A stretch of DNA of 64,000 bases from Gari tellinella (lineage: Eukaryota; Mollusca; Bivalvia; Cardiida; Psammobiidae), in the NCBI GenBank assembly GCA_922989275.2, contig OV277866.1, positions 74,746,328 to 74,810,327 on the forward strand. Direction: 5' to 3'. Shown here piece by piece: positions 44,758 to 55,875 of this stretch; the first letter of the stretch is position 1; each line of letters begins with the position of its first letter. The position numbers and the translations under genes were made by a program. The notes under the pieces are model-generated. The model was not told where the DNA came from and did not search any database. It was given only the letters and a program-made list of their open reading frames with translations.

Positions 44758-45715
44758 CGTCGTGTGAGTCTTACAACGTTCTATCTCACATGAGGGTTGT
44801 TTTGAGAAAATCGACTTTAAAGTTTTGGACCAATTAAACAGCATAATTTTGATGGATTTTGACAATTCTTTCGACTTTACCTGATGAATTGTGAATGCAA
44901 AGGGTTCCATTTAAAGTTTTATGAGGATTGTAAGCATGGCTTTTGAGATATATCTTACTTTCGGTTTGAGATAGATCATTTCTCAAACTCTACCTTCTAT
45001 TTCACTCATTATTACAATGTTCTATGTCCATTTTGTGGAGATAGAACATTATTAACATTACAGTTTCAGACAATTGCATGAACAATTACAGTATTACAAT
45101 GTTCTATGTCCATTCTAAATACTCCCCATAGGGGATATTTTTGTTTATTTTGATGAAATTATCCCATCGGCCAAGACATACAGGTCGCTGACAAGCAGAT
45201 AAAATAGAATACTTCTTAAGAATTGGGTTTGGTTTGTTGTTGTTGTTAACATCCGTACATGCGACCTCGGTTTATAAAGTCTCCCTTGTGCGACTTTGCT
45301 TGGTGGGACTTCTTTAAAGGGGTATTCAGTTTTACTTTCATATTGTTTTAAGCAGCTATCTGCTTTAAATTAATCACTTTACTTTGAACTACACATGTAG
45401 TTAAAGATACATGGGTATTTCGCCGATTACACTGTACGACAATAACCATGAAGGTCGCAGCCATTTTGGTAATTTCTGTCACGTGATCCAATTGGAAGAC
45501 AATGACTGGATAAATTGGACATAGATCATTGTAAGACTAAACAAAACGTTAAAAGGAGATAGAACATTGTAATATTGGCGATAACTTCAAATAGAAAGCT
45601 CGGATAAACATATGATTTGCACCAGGAGATAGCTCTTGAAAATAGCTTTCCAACGGTATATAGAACTCTATTTGTTTACAAAATGGACATAGAACGTTGT
45701 AAGACTCATGCGACG
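44758..45715. mobile_element. TIR element with repeated ACAATGTTCTAT motif
   Basis: Ends CGTCGTGTGAGTCTTACAACG and CGTTGTAAGACTCATGCGACG are inverted. The interior repeats ATTACAATGTTCTATGTCC or its inverse near 45013, 45040, 45093, 45518 and 45553. No ORF of note. Confidence 0.75.
45228..45312 (-). mobile_element. SINE tail fragment
   Basis: The minus strand carries GAGACTTTATAAACCGAGG, then GTTAACAACAACAACAAACC, matching the SINE at 59953-60235. Confidence 0.6.
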
Positions 45716-46214
45716 ATGTTTAAAATTGCTCTAAATCTGTCATAAAGTACCTTCCTCGCAGATATTATTTGCTAGTTAATTAAGCATTTACTCATTCAAC
45801 ATGCAGACTACACACTTCATTGACACATAAGCATGCATTATCCATACAACACATTCCAAAACATTATTAATTCAATCTATCGTTTAAGGCACTACTTTGA
45901 CGTTTTGGTATACCATTTGTGATCCATTATTATACCAGTTTAGACTTTTAAGGTAGTTTGGGTAATTGTGACATACAAATAATGTCAACACTTTGAATGA
46001 ATATTTATGAGGATTTTTATGTTTCGTCCAGGGCTATGCACAACACAATACATTCATCTATTTTCATATATAAATATAATTCTAAAAAATACTCCATCAG
46101 AAAGTTAAATGTAATATTGTATGTGTATAAAAAATCCGACCGTCTGTCCCTAATTGTAATAGGAAACACAGGTAGTTTGTTATGTCTCTACAGTAGTCTG
46201 TCTATGTATTTCTG

Positions 46215-46589
46215 GCGACGTTGGAGTGTTTATCCTTGTCTTAGGTAAGCAATATAGTGCTATGATAGTATTCTGACTATGTATTGCAGGCGACGTTGGA
46301 GTGTTTATCCTTGTCTTAGGTAAGCAATATTGTGCTATGATAGTATTCTGACAATGTATTGCAGGCGACGTTGGAGTGTTTATCCTTGTCTTAGGTAGGC
46401 AATATTGTGCTATGATAGTATTCTGACAATGTATTGCAGGCGACGTCGATGTGTTTACTCTCGTCTTAGGTAAGCAATATAGTGCTATAATAGTGTTCTT
46501 ACTATGTATTGCAGGCGACGTTGACGTGTTTACCCTTTTCTTAGGTAAGCAATATAGTGCTATGATAGTATTCTCACTATGTATTGCAG
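46215..46589 (+). repeat. 75-bp array, five units running into exon 11
   Basis: Units start at 46215, 46290, 46365, 46440 and 46515. The sixth position (46590) is exon 11 itself. Each unit has TATTGCAG (the first has TTTCTG), GCGACGTTGGAGTG-like exon sequence and TTAGGTAAGC. Reading through from any of these acceptors keeps the exon 11 frame with no stop. Confidence 0.95.
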
Positions 46590-46670
46590 GCGACGTTGTA
46601 GTATATACCCTTGTCGCATCGGATGTAGACGAAGCCGATACAGAGCCCAGCCTGGTATTCACGATTACAG
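46590..46670 (+). CDS. Cadherin exon 11 (phase 1 to 1), end of a 75-bp array
   Basis: The acceptor is atgtattgcag and the donor gtaatccta. It encodes DVVVYTLVASDVDEAD and ends LVFTIT, with DVDEAD at the DxD site. The acceptor plus the first 25 or so exon bases are the last unit of a 75-bp tandem array. Five upstream units repeat this acceptor in the same frame, so upstream AGs could add 25 residues each without a stop codon. Confidence 0.9.
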
Positions 46671-46676
46671 GTAATC

Positions 46677-46866
46677 CTATTAACCTATTCACCCTCACAT
46701 ACTTCAAATGGACTAGTCCAATTTATGATTATGTCTATTCCAATTTTGTCTACAAAGTATCAGAGTTAGTTTGTACATTTTATTGTAAAATGGCAAACAA
46801 AGCAAACCCTGAACAAGAGAGCTCCTGCAGGAGCCCTGGGATTAGGGTCTACGTGACAGTTGTACT
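46677..46866 (+). mobile_element. MITE5 copy 6 bp after exon 11
   Basis: TTAACCTATTCACCCTCACA at the left; hairpin GAGCTCCTGCAGGAGCCC near 46819. The right end is lost. It lies just inside the donor GTAATCC. Confidence 0.65.
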
Positions 46867-46873
46867 CTAAATA

Positions 46874-47067
46874 CAGGGCTCCAGATAAGAGGGAGCAAAC
46901 TATACAAATTTAACATTTTCTCACTCATTTTAGCACCAAATCCTAGAAGTGTTACTATTCAATAAAATCGTCTCTTTGAGACCTTTCTAATGAGTAGTGA
47001 CACCGTAGGGTTTAAGGCAGAAATAAAGATTTTAGTTTTTGAAAAACTCCCCTTATCTGGAGCCCTG
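46874..47067 (-). mobile_element. MITE4 copy
   Basis: Ends CAGGGCTCCAGATAAG and CTTATCTGGAGCCCTG are perfect inverses. Relative to 4038-4220 it is reversed. Confidence 0.88.
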
Positions 47068-47526
47068 TATATAGGTAAATGTTAATTGTTTGTTACTGAC
47101 GAGTACACTCGTTGCTAGGTTTGAATATGCTTACAATTTTGATATTGCGTGCGAACTTTAAGTTTAGTTTTGCAGATCTGAAGAAGACGCACTGTAACTC
47201 GGCGTCTCAATTTGATTCAAATTATTTGCCACTCTTATTTGTGATTTCGGATAAATAATGCAAAAAGTGTACAAAAGTAACAAACCTCTGAAGAGTACGC
47301 GTGTCCTATGCAGACCGTGTTCACCCTCTTAAAGTGTATACCCTCTGTTAAATATGTCATTTCTATATATGACTACATTTTGCCCATTGTAGTCGGATCA
47401 ACCTGGCCTTTGATCAGGTTCCAAACTGTTTGCTGCTCAAATTCAAATAAATAATTTTAACAACATATATGTTATAAATAAAACCCTTGTTTTTATACAT
47501 TTTACTGTATAGGGTTTGTGTATCGT

Positions 47527-47779
47527 TTAACCCATTCCATAATGAATATGCCTTTTTACGCCTATGATTTATCCTTCGCTAAACTGCACGAAAAACACCC
47601 TTTTTATATAGTCATGAATATGTTTCATAAGACATATTTGCTATATCTAATAGATGGTAGCTTAAAGCAGGTTAAAAGTACAGCAGGATACTCCTAAGGC
47701 CCATTCTGCGTTACTTTTAACCTCCTTTAAGATGTCAGCTTTGGGGTAATGGGTTAATGGCTATGGGGTAATGGGTTAA
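47527..47779 (+). mobile_element. MITE3 copy with TTAA ends
   Basis: TTAACCCATTCC at the left and GGGGTAATGGGTTAA at the right; the centre is the AGCTTAAAGCAGG...CCTCCTTTAAG hairpin. It ends 54 bp before exon 12. Confidence 0.8.
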
Positions 47780-47833
47780 ACTGGATCGAATTATGTCTTC
47801 CCTACTGCTCATATCTCCTCTTTCATCTTGTAG

Positions 47834-47986
47834 AGGGATCGGTATATTTTAAGCTAGACGCTACCAAAAGGAAAATATTGACAAAGGGGGATCTTTTCTA
47901 CGACGCAAGCCCTTCATATGAAGTGCTCGTCACAGCGGAGGATGGCGGAAGTCTTCAAGACACCGCGACTGTGACGGTTTCAGTTG
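47834..47986 (+). CDS. Cadherin exon 12 (phase 1 to 1)
   Basis: The acceptor is ttcatcttgtag and the donor gtaagtttt. It encodes GSVYFKLDATKRKILT, LFYDAS at the LDRE position, then YEVLVTAEDGG and TVTVSV. It has no in-frame ATG near its start and would be missed by a start-codon ORF scan. The linker to the next repeat is SVDTIPGF, degenerate like the other even-numbered repeats. Confidence 0.9.
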
Positions 47987-48079
47987 GTAAGTTTTTGGTG
48001 CAATTATAACGTCATGACCTATCCATTGCATTGACTGTGATAATATCGTCTGCTGACAAATATATCGGCTGTTTTACTT

Positions 48080-48200
48080 TTAGCTCACGTGGCATGAAGA
48101 GCCAAGGTGAGCTTTTGTGATCGCCCTGTGTCCGTCGTCCGTCCGTCCGTCTGTTGTCCGTCGTCAACCTTTTCTTTAAATATCTTCTCATTGGAAACTA
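48080..48200 (+). repeat. Dispersed repeat end with GTCCGTCC tract
   Basis: TTTTAGCTCACGTGGC followed by AGGTGAGCTTTTGTGATCGC and CGTCGTCCGTCCGTCCGTC. It resembles the start of the element at 49633. Confidence 0.6.
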
Positions 48201-48617
48201 CTGGGTCAATTTCAATAAAACTTCATAGTATTGTTCCTTGTAGGATACTTTCTTAGATTTCTTCAAATATAAGTCATCCAATTCAAACTGTGTACATACG
48301 CACGTGTACCAAATAATGCTTTTTATGTGTCATTGAACATACGTGTACCGGTCCGTCCGTCTAGGTACACGAAATACATGTACAGGCCTCCAAAACCTTG
48401 CCAAAAGCTCCCAAAACCACTTAAAACACCCAAACTTTTTTAATACCCCAATCCGTCATTAAATTTATTCCGTCACTGTAGAAAATAGTTCAAATGTACA
48501 CAGTTATGAATATCTATCCTAAAACGTTTTTCCATATTCCAGTAGATGTCTATTTAATCCTCAAACTAGAAACAGGTTATGGGGTAATGGGTTAATATAT
48601 AGTACTTACTGTATATA

Positions 48618-48858
48618 TAGTAGAGAAAACGTTATTCTTTCCCAATAAAATAGTTTTCGCTAAAACTACTATTCCCATTGCAAACAGTTCGGAGCCAGAT
48701 CAGACGCCGGGTTACCCGGCGTCTGATCAGGCTCCAAACTGTTTGCCACCAATATAAACATGAATTTTCAGAATTGTCAAAATGTTGTACTTTTCTATGG
48801 TTTAGTGCTTTGCGTTTCGTTTGCGTTTAAACGGGAAAGAATAACGTTTTCTCCACTG
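48618..48858 (+). mobile_element. MITE1 copy, full length
   Basis: TA-flanked; left end TAGTAGAGAAAACG is slightly decayed, right end CGTTTTCTCCACTG is intact. Confidence 0.88.
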
Positions 48859-49047
48859 TAGCTATCTTAAATTTTGTACGGGTTGATCTTTTTTGAATGA
48901 ATAACCTCTTAAGTGTAATTATATTTAGCATTTTTAATTAGTTTAACTTAAATTTGCCATTTTTTAGCTTTATTTGATTAGATTTCATAGAAGGTTGTTT
49001 TCAAGTGGATTTGGAAGTTTGAAGATGTTTAGGGAGGTTTTGGGTCT

Positions 49048-49272
49048 TTAACCCTTTCCCCCATATAAGCGACTTTTGGCGTGTTTAATTTATTCCTTCG
49101 CTAAAGAAAATTGTTCCAGTTTATAACCTCATGAACAATTACAATAACAAATATCTTCATATAGCCTAGCAGATAGTAGTTTAAAGCAGGCACATTCTGC
49201 TTTACTTTCAACCTGCTTTAAGTGATCACCTGTATTTAATGTTAGGAACGGATTATTGGGTAAGGGTTTTAA
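49048..49272 (+). mobile_element. MITE3 copy with TTAA ends
   Basis: TTAACCCTTTCCCCCATA at the left and GGGTAAGGGTTTTAA at the right, with half the TAAAGCAGG hairpin deleted. Confidence 0.75.
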
Positions 49273-49632
49273 ACGGACCCTGTACCGGTAGTTATCAGCT
49301 ATATGTGTGAATGATGACAGTTCATTGTAATACAAGCGTAATGCTGAAAACTATTTTATGGTTATCCTGCATTGTCTTTAGCTTGCATTCAGAAGTCACC
49401 TGTCCTGCGAGGGCGGCTTGTCAATATCATAAAATACCTATCACCTATATCCACATTTAATGGCGTAGCGTTTCAATTTGTTTGTACGACAAAAAATAAC
49501 GTTTTTCAAATGTGTTGGTTCTTAGTACACTCTATATGTCTTTAAAGAACGTTTTCTAAACAAAAACAGTTTTTTAACCTAACCCCTTCACTGCCATGAC
49601 GTCACAATTAAAACAATTTCCACCTGTGTTTT

Positions 49633-51268
49633 AGCTCACCTGAGCCTTCAACTCAGGATGAGCTATTGTGACCGCTCTTCGTCCGTCGTCCGTCCACATT
49701 TTCAAACATCTCCTCAGAAACCACTGATTCGATTTCAACCAAACTTTGTCAGAAGTATCAGTGACATGGGGAACGAAATCTTGTTCAATTATTTGGCTAG
49801 AGTTATTCCCCTTGCTTTGGGACTTGATATTCTAACATGGCCGTATAGACAACTTTTAATGCATAAGAACATCTTTAAACATCTTCTTCTCAGAAACCCA
49901 AAGGCCAAATCTTTGATATTTGGTATGTATCATAACCTAATGATCTTCTACCAAGATTGTTCAAATTCTGACCCTGGGGCCAAAAATGGCCCCGCCCTTG
50001 GGCTTATCAGTTTTTCTTCGGAAAATCTTTGAAAATCTTCTCCTCTGAAACTGTATGGCCTATATCACTTATATTTGACATATAGCTTTGCCTTATGGTC
50101 CTCTACCTAGATTGTTCAAATTATGACCCCCGGGTCAAAATTGGCCCCGCCCCGGGGCTTATCAGTTTTACATAGAGTTATATAGGAAAATCTTGAAAAA
50201 ATCTTCTTCTCTGAAACTGTATGGTCTAGATCATTAATATTTGACATGTAGCTTTGCCTTATGGTCCTCTACCTAGATTGTTCAAAGTATGACCCCGGGT
50301 CAAAATTGGCCCCGCCCCGGAGCTTACCAGTTTTACATGGAGTTATATAGGAAAATCTTTAAAAATCTTCTTCTCTGAAACTGTATGGCCTAGATCATTA
50401 ATATTTGACATGTAGCTTTGCCTTATGGTCCTTTACCTAGATTTTTTAAATTATGACCCCCGGGTCAAAATTGTCTCAGCCCCGGGCCCTATCAGTTTTA
50501 CATGGAGTTATATAGGAAAATCTTTAAAAATCTTTTCTCTGAAACTGTAAGGCCCAGATCTTCCAGCTTTGACATATAGCTTTGCCTTATGGTCCTCTAC
50601 TAAGGTTGTTCAAATTATGACCTTGGGCCAAAAATGGCCCCGCCCTTGGGCTTACCAGTTTTTCTTCGGAAAACCTTTGAAAATATTCTTCTCTGAAACT
50701 GTATGGCCTACCTTATTAATATTTGACATGCAGCTTTGCCTCATGGTCCTTTACCTAGATTGTTCAAATTATGATCCCGGGTCAAAATTGGCCCCACCCC
50801 GGGGCTTATCAGTTGTACATTAAGTTATATAGGAAAATCTTTAAAAATCTTCTTCTCTGAAACTGTAAGGCCCAGATCTTTCAGCTTTGATATATAGCTT
50901 TGCCTTATAGTCCTCTACCTAGATTGATCAAATTATGACCCCGGGCCAAAACTGGCCTTGCCCTTGGGCTTATCAGTTTTTCATAGGAAAACCTTTGAAA
51001 ATCTTCTTCTCTGAAACTGTAAGGCCCAGATCATTTATAATTGAAATGTAGCTTAACCATATAGTCCTCTACCAAGATTGTTCAAATTATGACCCCATGT
51101 CAAAAGTGGCCCTGTCCCGAGGCTTATCAGTTTTATATAGACTTATATTATAGGAAAACCTTTAAAACTCTTTTTTATAGCTATATATCACACTATTGTC
51201 TTGCCCAGTCAGCTTAGGTACAATGTTCTCAGGTGAGCGACTTGTGGGCCATGGCCTTCTTGTTCTAA
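49633..51268 (+). mobile_element. Tandem-repeat-cored non-autonomous element
   Basis: The left end is TTTTAGCTCACCTGAGC and the right contains CTCAGGTGAGCGACTTG, an inverted pair. The core has about eight units of roughly 170 bp with CTCTGAAACTGTATGGCC, TGACATGTAGCTTTGCC, CCTCTACCTAGATTGTTCAA and GGTCAAAATTGGCCCCGCCC. This architecture recalls bivalve elements with satellite-like cores ('pearl' type, from memory). No protein. Confidence 0.8.
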
Positions 51269-52193
51269 AATGTAGAATTTAGATGAATTGACTAAAGCAA
51301 TATCGAAATTAGTGTCAAACAATTTGGATAAAAAGTTATTATTAAAAACCGTTTGCACAACACCTCTGTACTCTGAGCAAGGCAGTAAAGGGATTTAACT
51401 TATTTAACAGCAAACGAAATCAAATACATTGTAAATGTAGAAAAGGACAATCTGTTTTCAATTTTTGAACACTTAGTTTTGATCTGACTTGCATACAATT
51501 TTACAACTGGTCAGACACCGGATCACCTTGCATCTTATCAGGATCCAAACGTTTTGCATAGGACATATTATAGTGTTAGGCATAAACAATTTCTTTTAAA
51601 AAAAGTACGTCCTCTCGTCTACTGTATATGCAAAGCCTTTGAATATCACAAACCGTGCATAACATGATTAGCAAGAGGATTCGTCTAAGAGCCCTTTGCT
51701 ATTTGTCTACACTGTTTGCATAGGACATATATATGCTCTTCACATGTACACTGTTTGCAAAGGACATATATACGAGGGTGGTTCAAAATTAATAATACTT
51801 GATTAATAACTTCATTATACTGCAATAAAGGCAAAAAGCATGTGTGATATATCATTGTATTGTTGAGGTAACTTTTTCAACGAAATCTGATACTATTTAT
51901 TATTGCCGCTTTATCAATTCGAATACGTTTATGAAACTATTTGTCAACTAAAATCAGACTAGTATACACACACTTCACAGTTTTAAAGGTTACTAATTTA
52001 TAAAAGAAAAACCCAAAAAACTCCCAGAATATAGCTTATACTAAACACGTACTGAAATTATCATAAGCAAATAATCTACTGTTTGTATTTAAGTAGTAGA
52101 CGAAAGCTTAAACTTATTTTCTATAGTAAACCAGGCTATGATTGAAGACACTGAGGCAGATTTTTATGTTTTGAAATCAAATTGTATATATCC
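51269..52193. other. Intron with decayed hairpins only
   Basis: GGTCAGACACCGG...CATCTTATCAGGATCC (51509-51548) and CACTGTTTGCATAGGACATA (51708) are relics of the MITE6/MITE5 hairpins. Nothing else. Confidence 0.5.
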
Positions 52194-52440
52194 ATTTACC
52201 CCATAGCCTGATTCTAATTTTGAAAATAGGTGATTACTTAAAGTATGTTGAAAGTAAAGCAGAATGCGCCTTAAGGCGCATTCTGCTTTACTGTCAGCCT
52301 TCTTTAAGCTACAGCTTGCTAGAATAAAGAAAATATTTCTAATGATACATATACATAACTGTATAAATTGGAACTATTTTCTTCAGCGGAGGAATAAATT
52401 GAAGATACTAAAAGGCGCCTCAATGGGATAAAGGGATATA
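52194..52440 (+). mobile_element. MITE3 copy
   Basis: TTTACCCCATAGCCTG at the left, perfect core hairpin AAAGCAGAATGCGCC / GGCGCATTCTGCTTT, and CAATGGGATAAAGGG at the right. Confidence 0.8.
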
Positions 52441-52913
52441 CTGTTTGATCATTGTTCATATCGTTTGAAAATACAGGTCGATGTTTGTCATTAGCTAAAA
52501 AAGAAAATTTATTTTTGAGATTTAACACAGTAACCCTTTCAATTGTAATGAAGTTGCATTTACATTACAATTCAGACATATACATTTTTTTTTGAAAATG
52601 TACTTTTCAAAAAGTTATTACGTCAAAATTTAATGCTTAAAAAACTCTCTGTTCCAGTTTCCTCGAGTAGTGGTCATTTAAGTTCATGTTGTGACTTATC
52701 AAATTATGTGATCTTATCGTGCATTATGGCATCGTGTAGTAGAAAAAGATTGCTCTTTAAAATGTTATATCACACATGCATTTTGCACTTATTAAATTGA
52801 AGTTATTGATAAAGTTTCATTTTTGAGCAGCCCTCGTATGCACTCCTAGGAGTTTAAGGGTTAACAAAAAAGCGTTATAAGGTGCATGCAACTTTTCTTT
52901 TGTTCGTCATTAG

Positions 52914-53148
52914 ATACAATTCCTGGATTTGAACAACCGCCGGCCGACCATACTATAACAATACCAGAAGCAACAGCAGTTGACACAGAAGTGTTTACAA
53001 TAGTAGGCGTTGATCGTGATGGCAATACAGATCTAGTATATAGTCTGACCAGTGGAGGGGATGGAAAGTTCGATGTTGAGGAAAATAAAGTGGTAGTAAA
53101 AGGAACACTGGACTTTGAAACCAAAACATCTTATGGATTGGTATTGAA
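52914..53148 (+). CDS. Cadherin exon 13 (phase 1 to 2)
   Basis: The acceptor is tgttcgtcattag and the donor gtaagttta. This is the first exon of the fourth module. It encodes IPGFEQPP, IPEATAV, DxD-type DRDGNTDLVYSL, and LDFETKTSYGLVLK, all typical cadherin signatures. It is 235 nt against 238-247 nt for its three homologues. Confidence 0.93.
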
Positions 53149-53477
53149 GTAAGTTTATACATTCAGTATATCAATGATAATTATACTTTGGAGCCCTCTG
53201 ATCAGGGTCTGCTCTGCCTGCGATTTCGCAATATAGAGTTAAGAACTTAATATAATCCCATATTAGTAAAAAATGGACTATACTTAATTACAAATTTAAA
53301 TTTTCCATTAAATTGTTTTGGGGTGAATGAGTTCAATAAAAAAATCTTATAGTTCCCGTTTTCCATAGAATCACGTTATCATTCATGTTGAATTCGCATC
53401 TCTTTGCCCATACAATCAATCTTCTATATCACGACCGTCTTGGTTCCTTCTTTTAAGACACTAAACTGAATTTGCTA

Positions 53478-54082
53478 AAGGGAGAAGCTGTTATTCATTC
53501 CTGTATATACGCATACGAAGCCAAAACGCAATGTATAAAATGGTAATTCGGTCAGAAAGCACAACTACATGTACCAGCGGTAAAAGTGCAGTGGATAACA
53601 CGCTGGACTACGGTACCAGGGGTCGTAAGTTTGATCTCTCGCCGGACCAGCGGCCTGACTAGGAGAATTTTCCGAATCCCCGATGATTACATAAATATTC
53701 TTGCGCATGATATGTTTCACGAATTAATCCCCCCTCTACCCAGGGGCTAAAATGGATACCTGTGATGGGGCTGAGCCGGTACTGCGGCTGCCTACGCGCC
53801 ATATGTTATCAGTGCTCAATATTGTAGGCAAGATGGCTCAATGTTCAGGGTAGTAAATGTACATTGGACTGGGCGGGCATTCGGACTGAAAGTAGACTAT
53901 AACTTGGTATATTTTTTTTATTTACAATTCTGACCATTCTAGTTAATTTGAGTGGCAAACAGTTTGAAGTCTGACCAGCCGCCGGATTATTAGGTGTTTG
54001 ATCTGGTGCCAAACTGTTTACAATGGAAATAATAGTTAAGCGTAAACGCGTTTATTGGGGGAAAATAACGGCTTACCCACTG
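53478..54082 (-). mobile_element. MITE1 copy split by a SINE
   Basis: The left part (53478-53555) and right part (53911-54082, ending CTTACCCACTG followed by TA) are decayed MITE1. About 350 bp of other sequence lies between. Confidence 0.7.
53578..53905 (+). mobile_element. tRNA-derived SINE inside MITE1
   Basis: GTGGATAACACGCTGGACTA and GTAAGTTTGATCTCTCGCC occupy A- and B-box-like positions. The downstream part has no tRNA similarity. Confidence 0.55.
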
Positions 54083-55385
54083 TATAAGGTATATTGACAC
54101 TAGTCAAGCTTAAGGTTAGCTTCACCCTGCATTAAAGAGTCCTTTGTGTTAAACACAGCCTCATGCATCCGAGTAGTAAGGGGCAGCACTTCAGACCACT
54201 TTTCAAAAAACGAATTCCCTATATAATCTATATAAATCGGCCATCTTGGATCTCGGAGGAGGGATATTTTGGGAGGAGGGAATTGTTGGTCATATATAGT
54301 CTTTATATACTATATACCACTACATGTATACTGCTAACCGCTGGAATCAGCACTATTTTTAACTCCAGAAATCTGTCATAAACCAGCAATTCAATTGACA
54401 GCCTATATCACTTTCGGTGTTGCTGAAATATCCTCACCTGTACAAACTGTCGCCAGCTTGTATGTATTCAAAGTAAAGCATCCAAGATTAACCTTTCACA
54501 GTGACGGCTTTCGACACCTGTGGAAAAAAGGGTAGCTCCAGATCAGACCCTTCCTATTAGGTGGGCAAGGCAATGGGATACCATGTAAACTCCCTGTTGA
54601 CAAACAGTCAGGTATCATGCTTAACTCAGCTCTAATTTTAACAGCAATAAAAGCCATACAAATAACGCTTTCTTAGTTCAGCTCTATTTTTGGATAACTT
54701 TCAGGGTCTCTTTTAATGCGCCTAATTTCGACATTTATATTCAACACTGCATATACGGTATAAGAACCAACGAATATGACCAGAATCAATCAAAAATTTA
54801 GATGTGTAGTACGTAAGTTGCATTTGCTACATTTAGGGATATTTATCTCTGTGCGATGAATAACGTATTTTAAACATTCTGAAACAGTTGCAATCTGTTT
54901 CTTGTAAATTTAATTTTTATCGAAAGTCGCGCACTGGCGCATTAGTTCAGTCAGTTGACTCTTACATTCTCTAACATCGTTCTTAACAATTGATAGTACT
55001 ATTGTTGGAGATACAATATACTGTATAAGTGACTGTTTATATGTTTAACAAGGGCGTATTTCGACTGATTAAAATGGCAATCTCTATGTTTTTGCGTGTC
55101 ACATACTTATGTAGAGTTGACACTTAGGGGTCACTTTTTCGGCGTCTGTCTTTTCATCCGCCCGTCCGTCTGTCTGTCAGGGATTACTAATGTTTTAAAG
55201 CCGCATTGTAGTTTTTGGGAAACCTGCATAAAACTGTTGTTTGGGATCCCATTAGAACTACATGGGACGTGATTCTTTCAGAAAAAGCGGTTTTATCTAA
55301 GAAATTCGCTTTTTTTTTAATTGATGGATATAACTTCCAATAAAGAACTAACTTGTGAACGGAAAGAAGGACAACTCTGTAAATA
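54083..55385. other. Intron with no recognised gene
   Basis: A CCGCCCGTCCGTCTGTCTGTC tract lies near 55157. Short ORFs show no domain. Confidence 0.5.
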
Positions 55386-55566
55386 CAGGGCCCCAGATAA
55401 GAGGAGTACATGTATTTCGAAAACTAAACTCTTTTTTTCTGCTTTTAAACCCAATGGTGTCATACTCATTAGAATTGTCTCGAATAGACGGTTTAATCAG
55501 TAGTAACACCATAGCATTCGGTGCTGAAATGAGTGAGAAAATGTTGGATTAGTTCAGATAGCTGGA
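55386..55566 (+). mobile_element. MITE4 copy, right end decayed
   Basis: CAGGGCCCCAGATAAGAGG at the left, then CCAATGGTGTCATACTCATT and its inverse AGTAGTAACACCATAG. The terminal TCTGGAGCCCTG is lost. Confidence 0.75.
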
Positions 55567-55576
55567 ACATTGAAAA

Positions 55577-55798
55577 TGAAGTGGTTAACCCTTATTCTGC
55601 TGCACAGACGTTTGCTTTGACATTGTTGTCTGCAAAAAATTTTCAGTTTAGATTTATGCATTGTTTAGATTAAACAAACCTTAACACGAGTGTCAAACAG
55701 TTTGAATCCAGATGAGACGCCACGTTACGCGGCGTCTTTCTAGATTCAAACAGTTTGTTAACTCTGTAAAGTTACGGCCAGTAGGCACAGGGTTAAAC
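55577..55798 (+). mobile_element. MITE6-like copy
   Basis: GTTAACCCTTATTCTGCTGC at the left and GGCACAGGGTTAAAC at the right; hairpin AATCCAGATGAGACGCC..GGCGTCTTTCTAGATT. Confidence 0.7.
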
Positions 55799-55875
55799 TA
55801 TGACATCCAGTCAAAACGTGTAAGTAATATTCACTGGGGTTGAACGATTAAAAAAATACGGATAGTCTTGAGCTT

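Noticed and set aside
46180..46707. 175-codon minus-strand repeat ORF
   Set aside because: It is the antisense shadow of the 75-bp array and exon 11, open only because the period is divisible by three.
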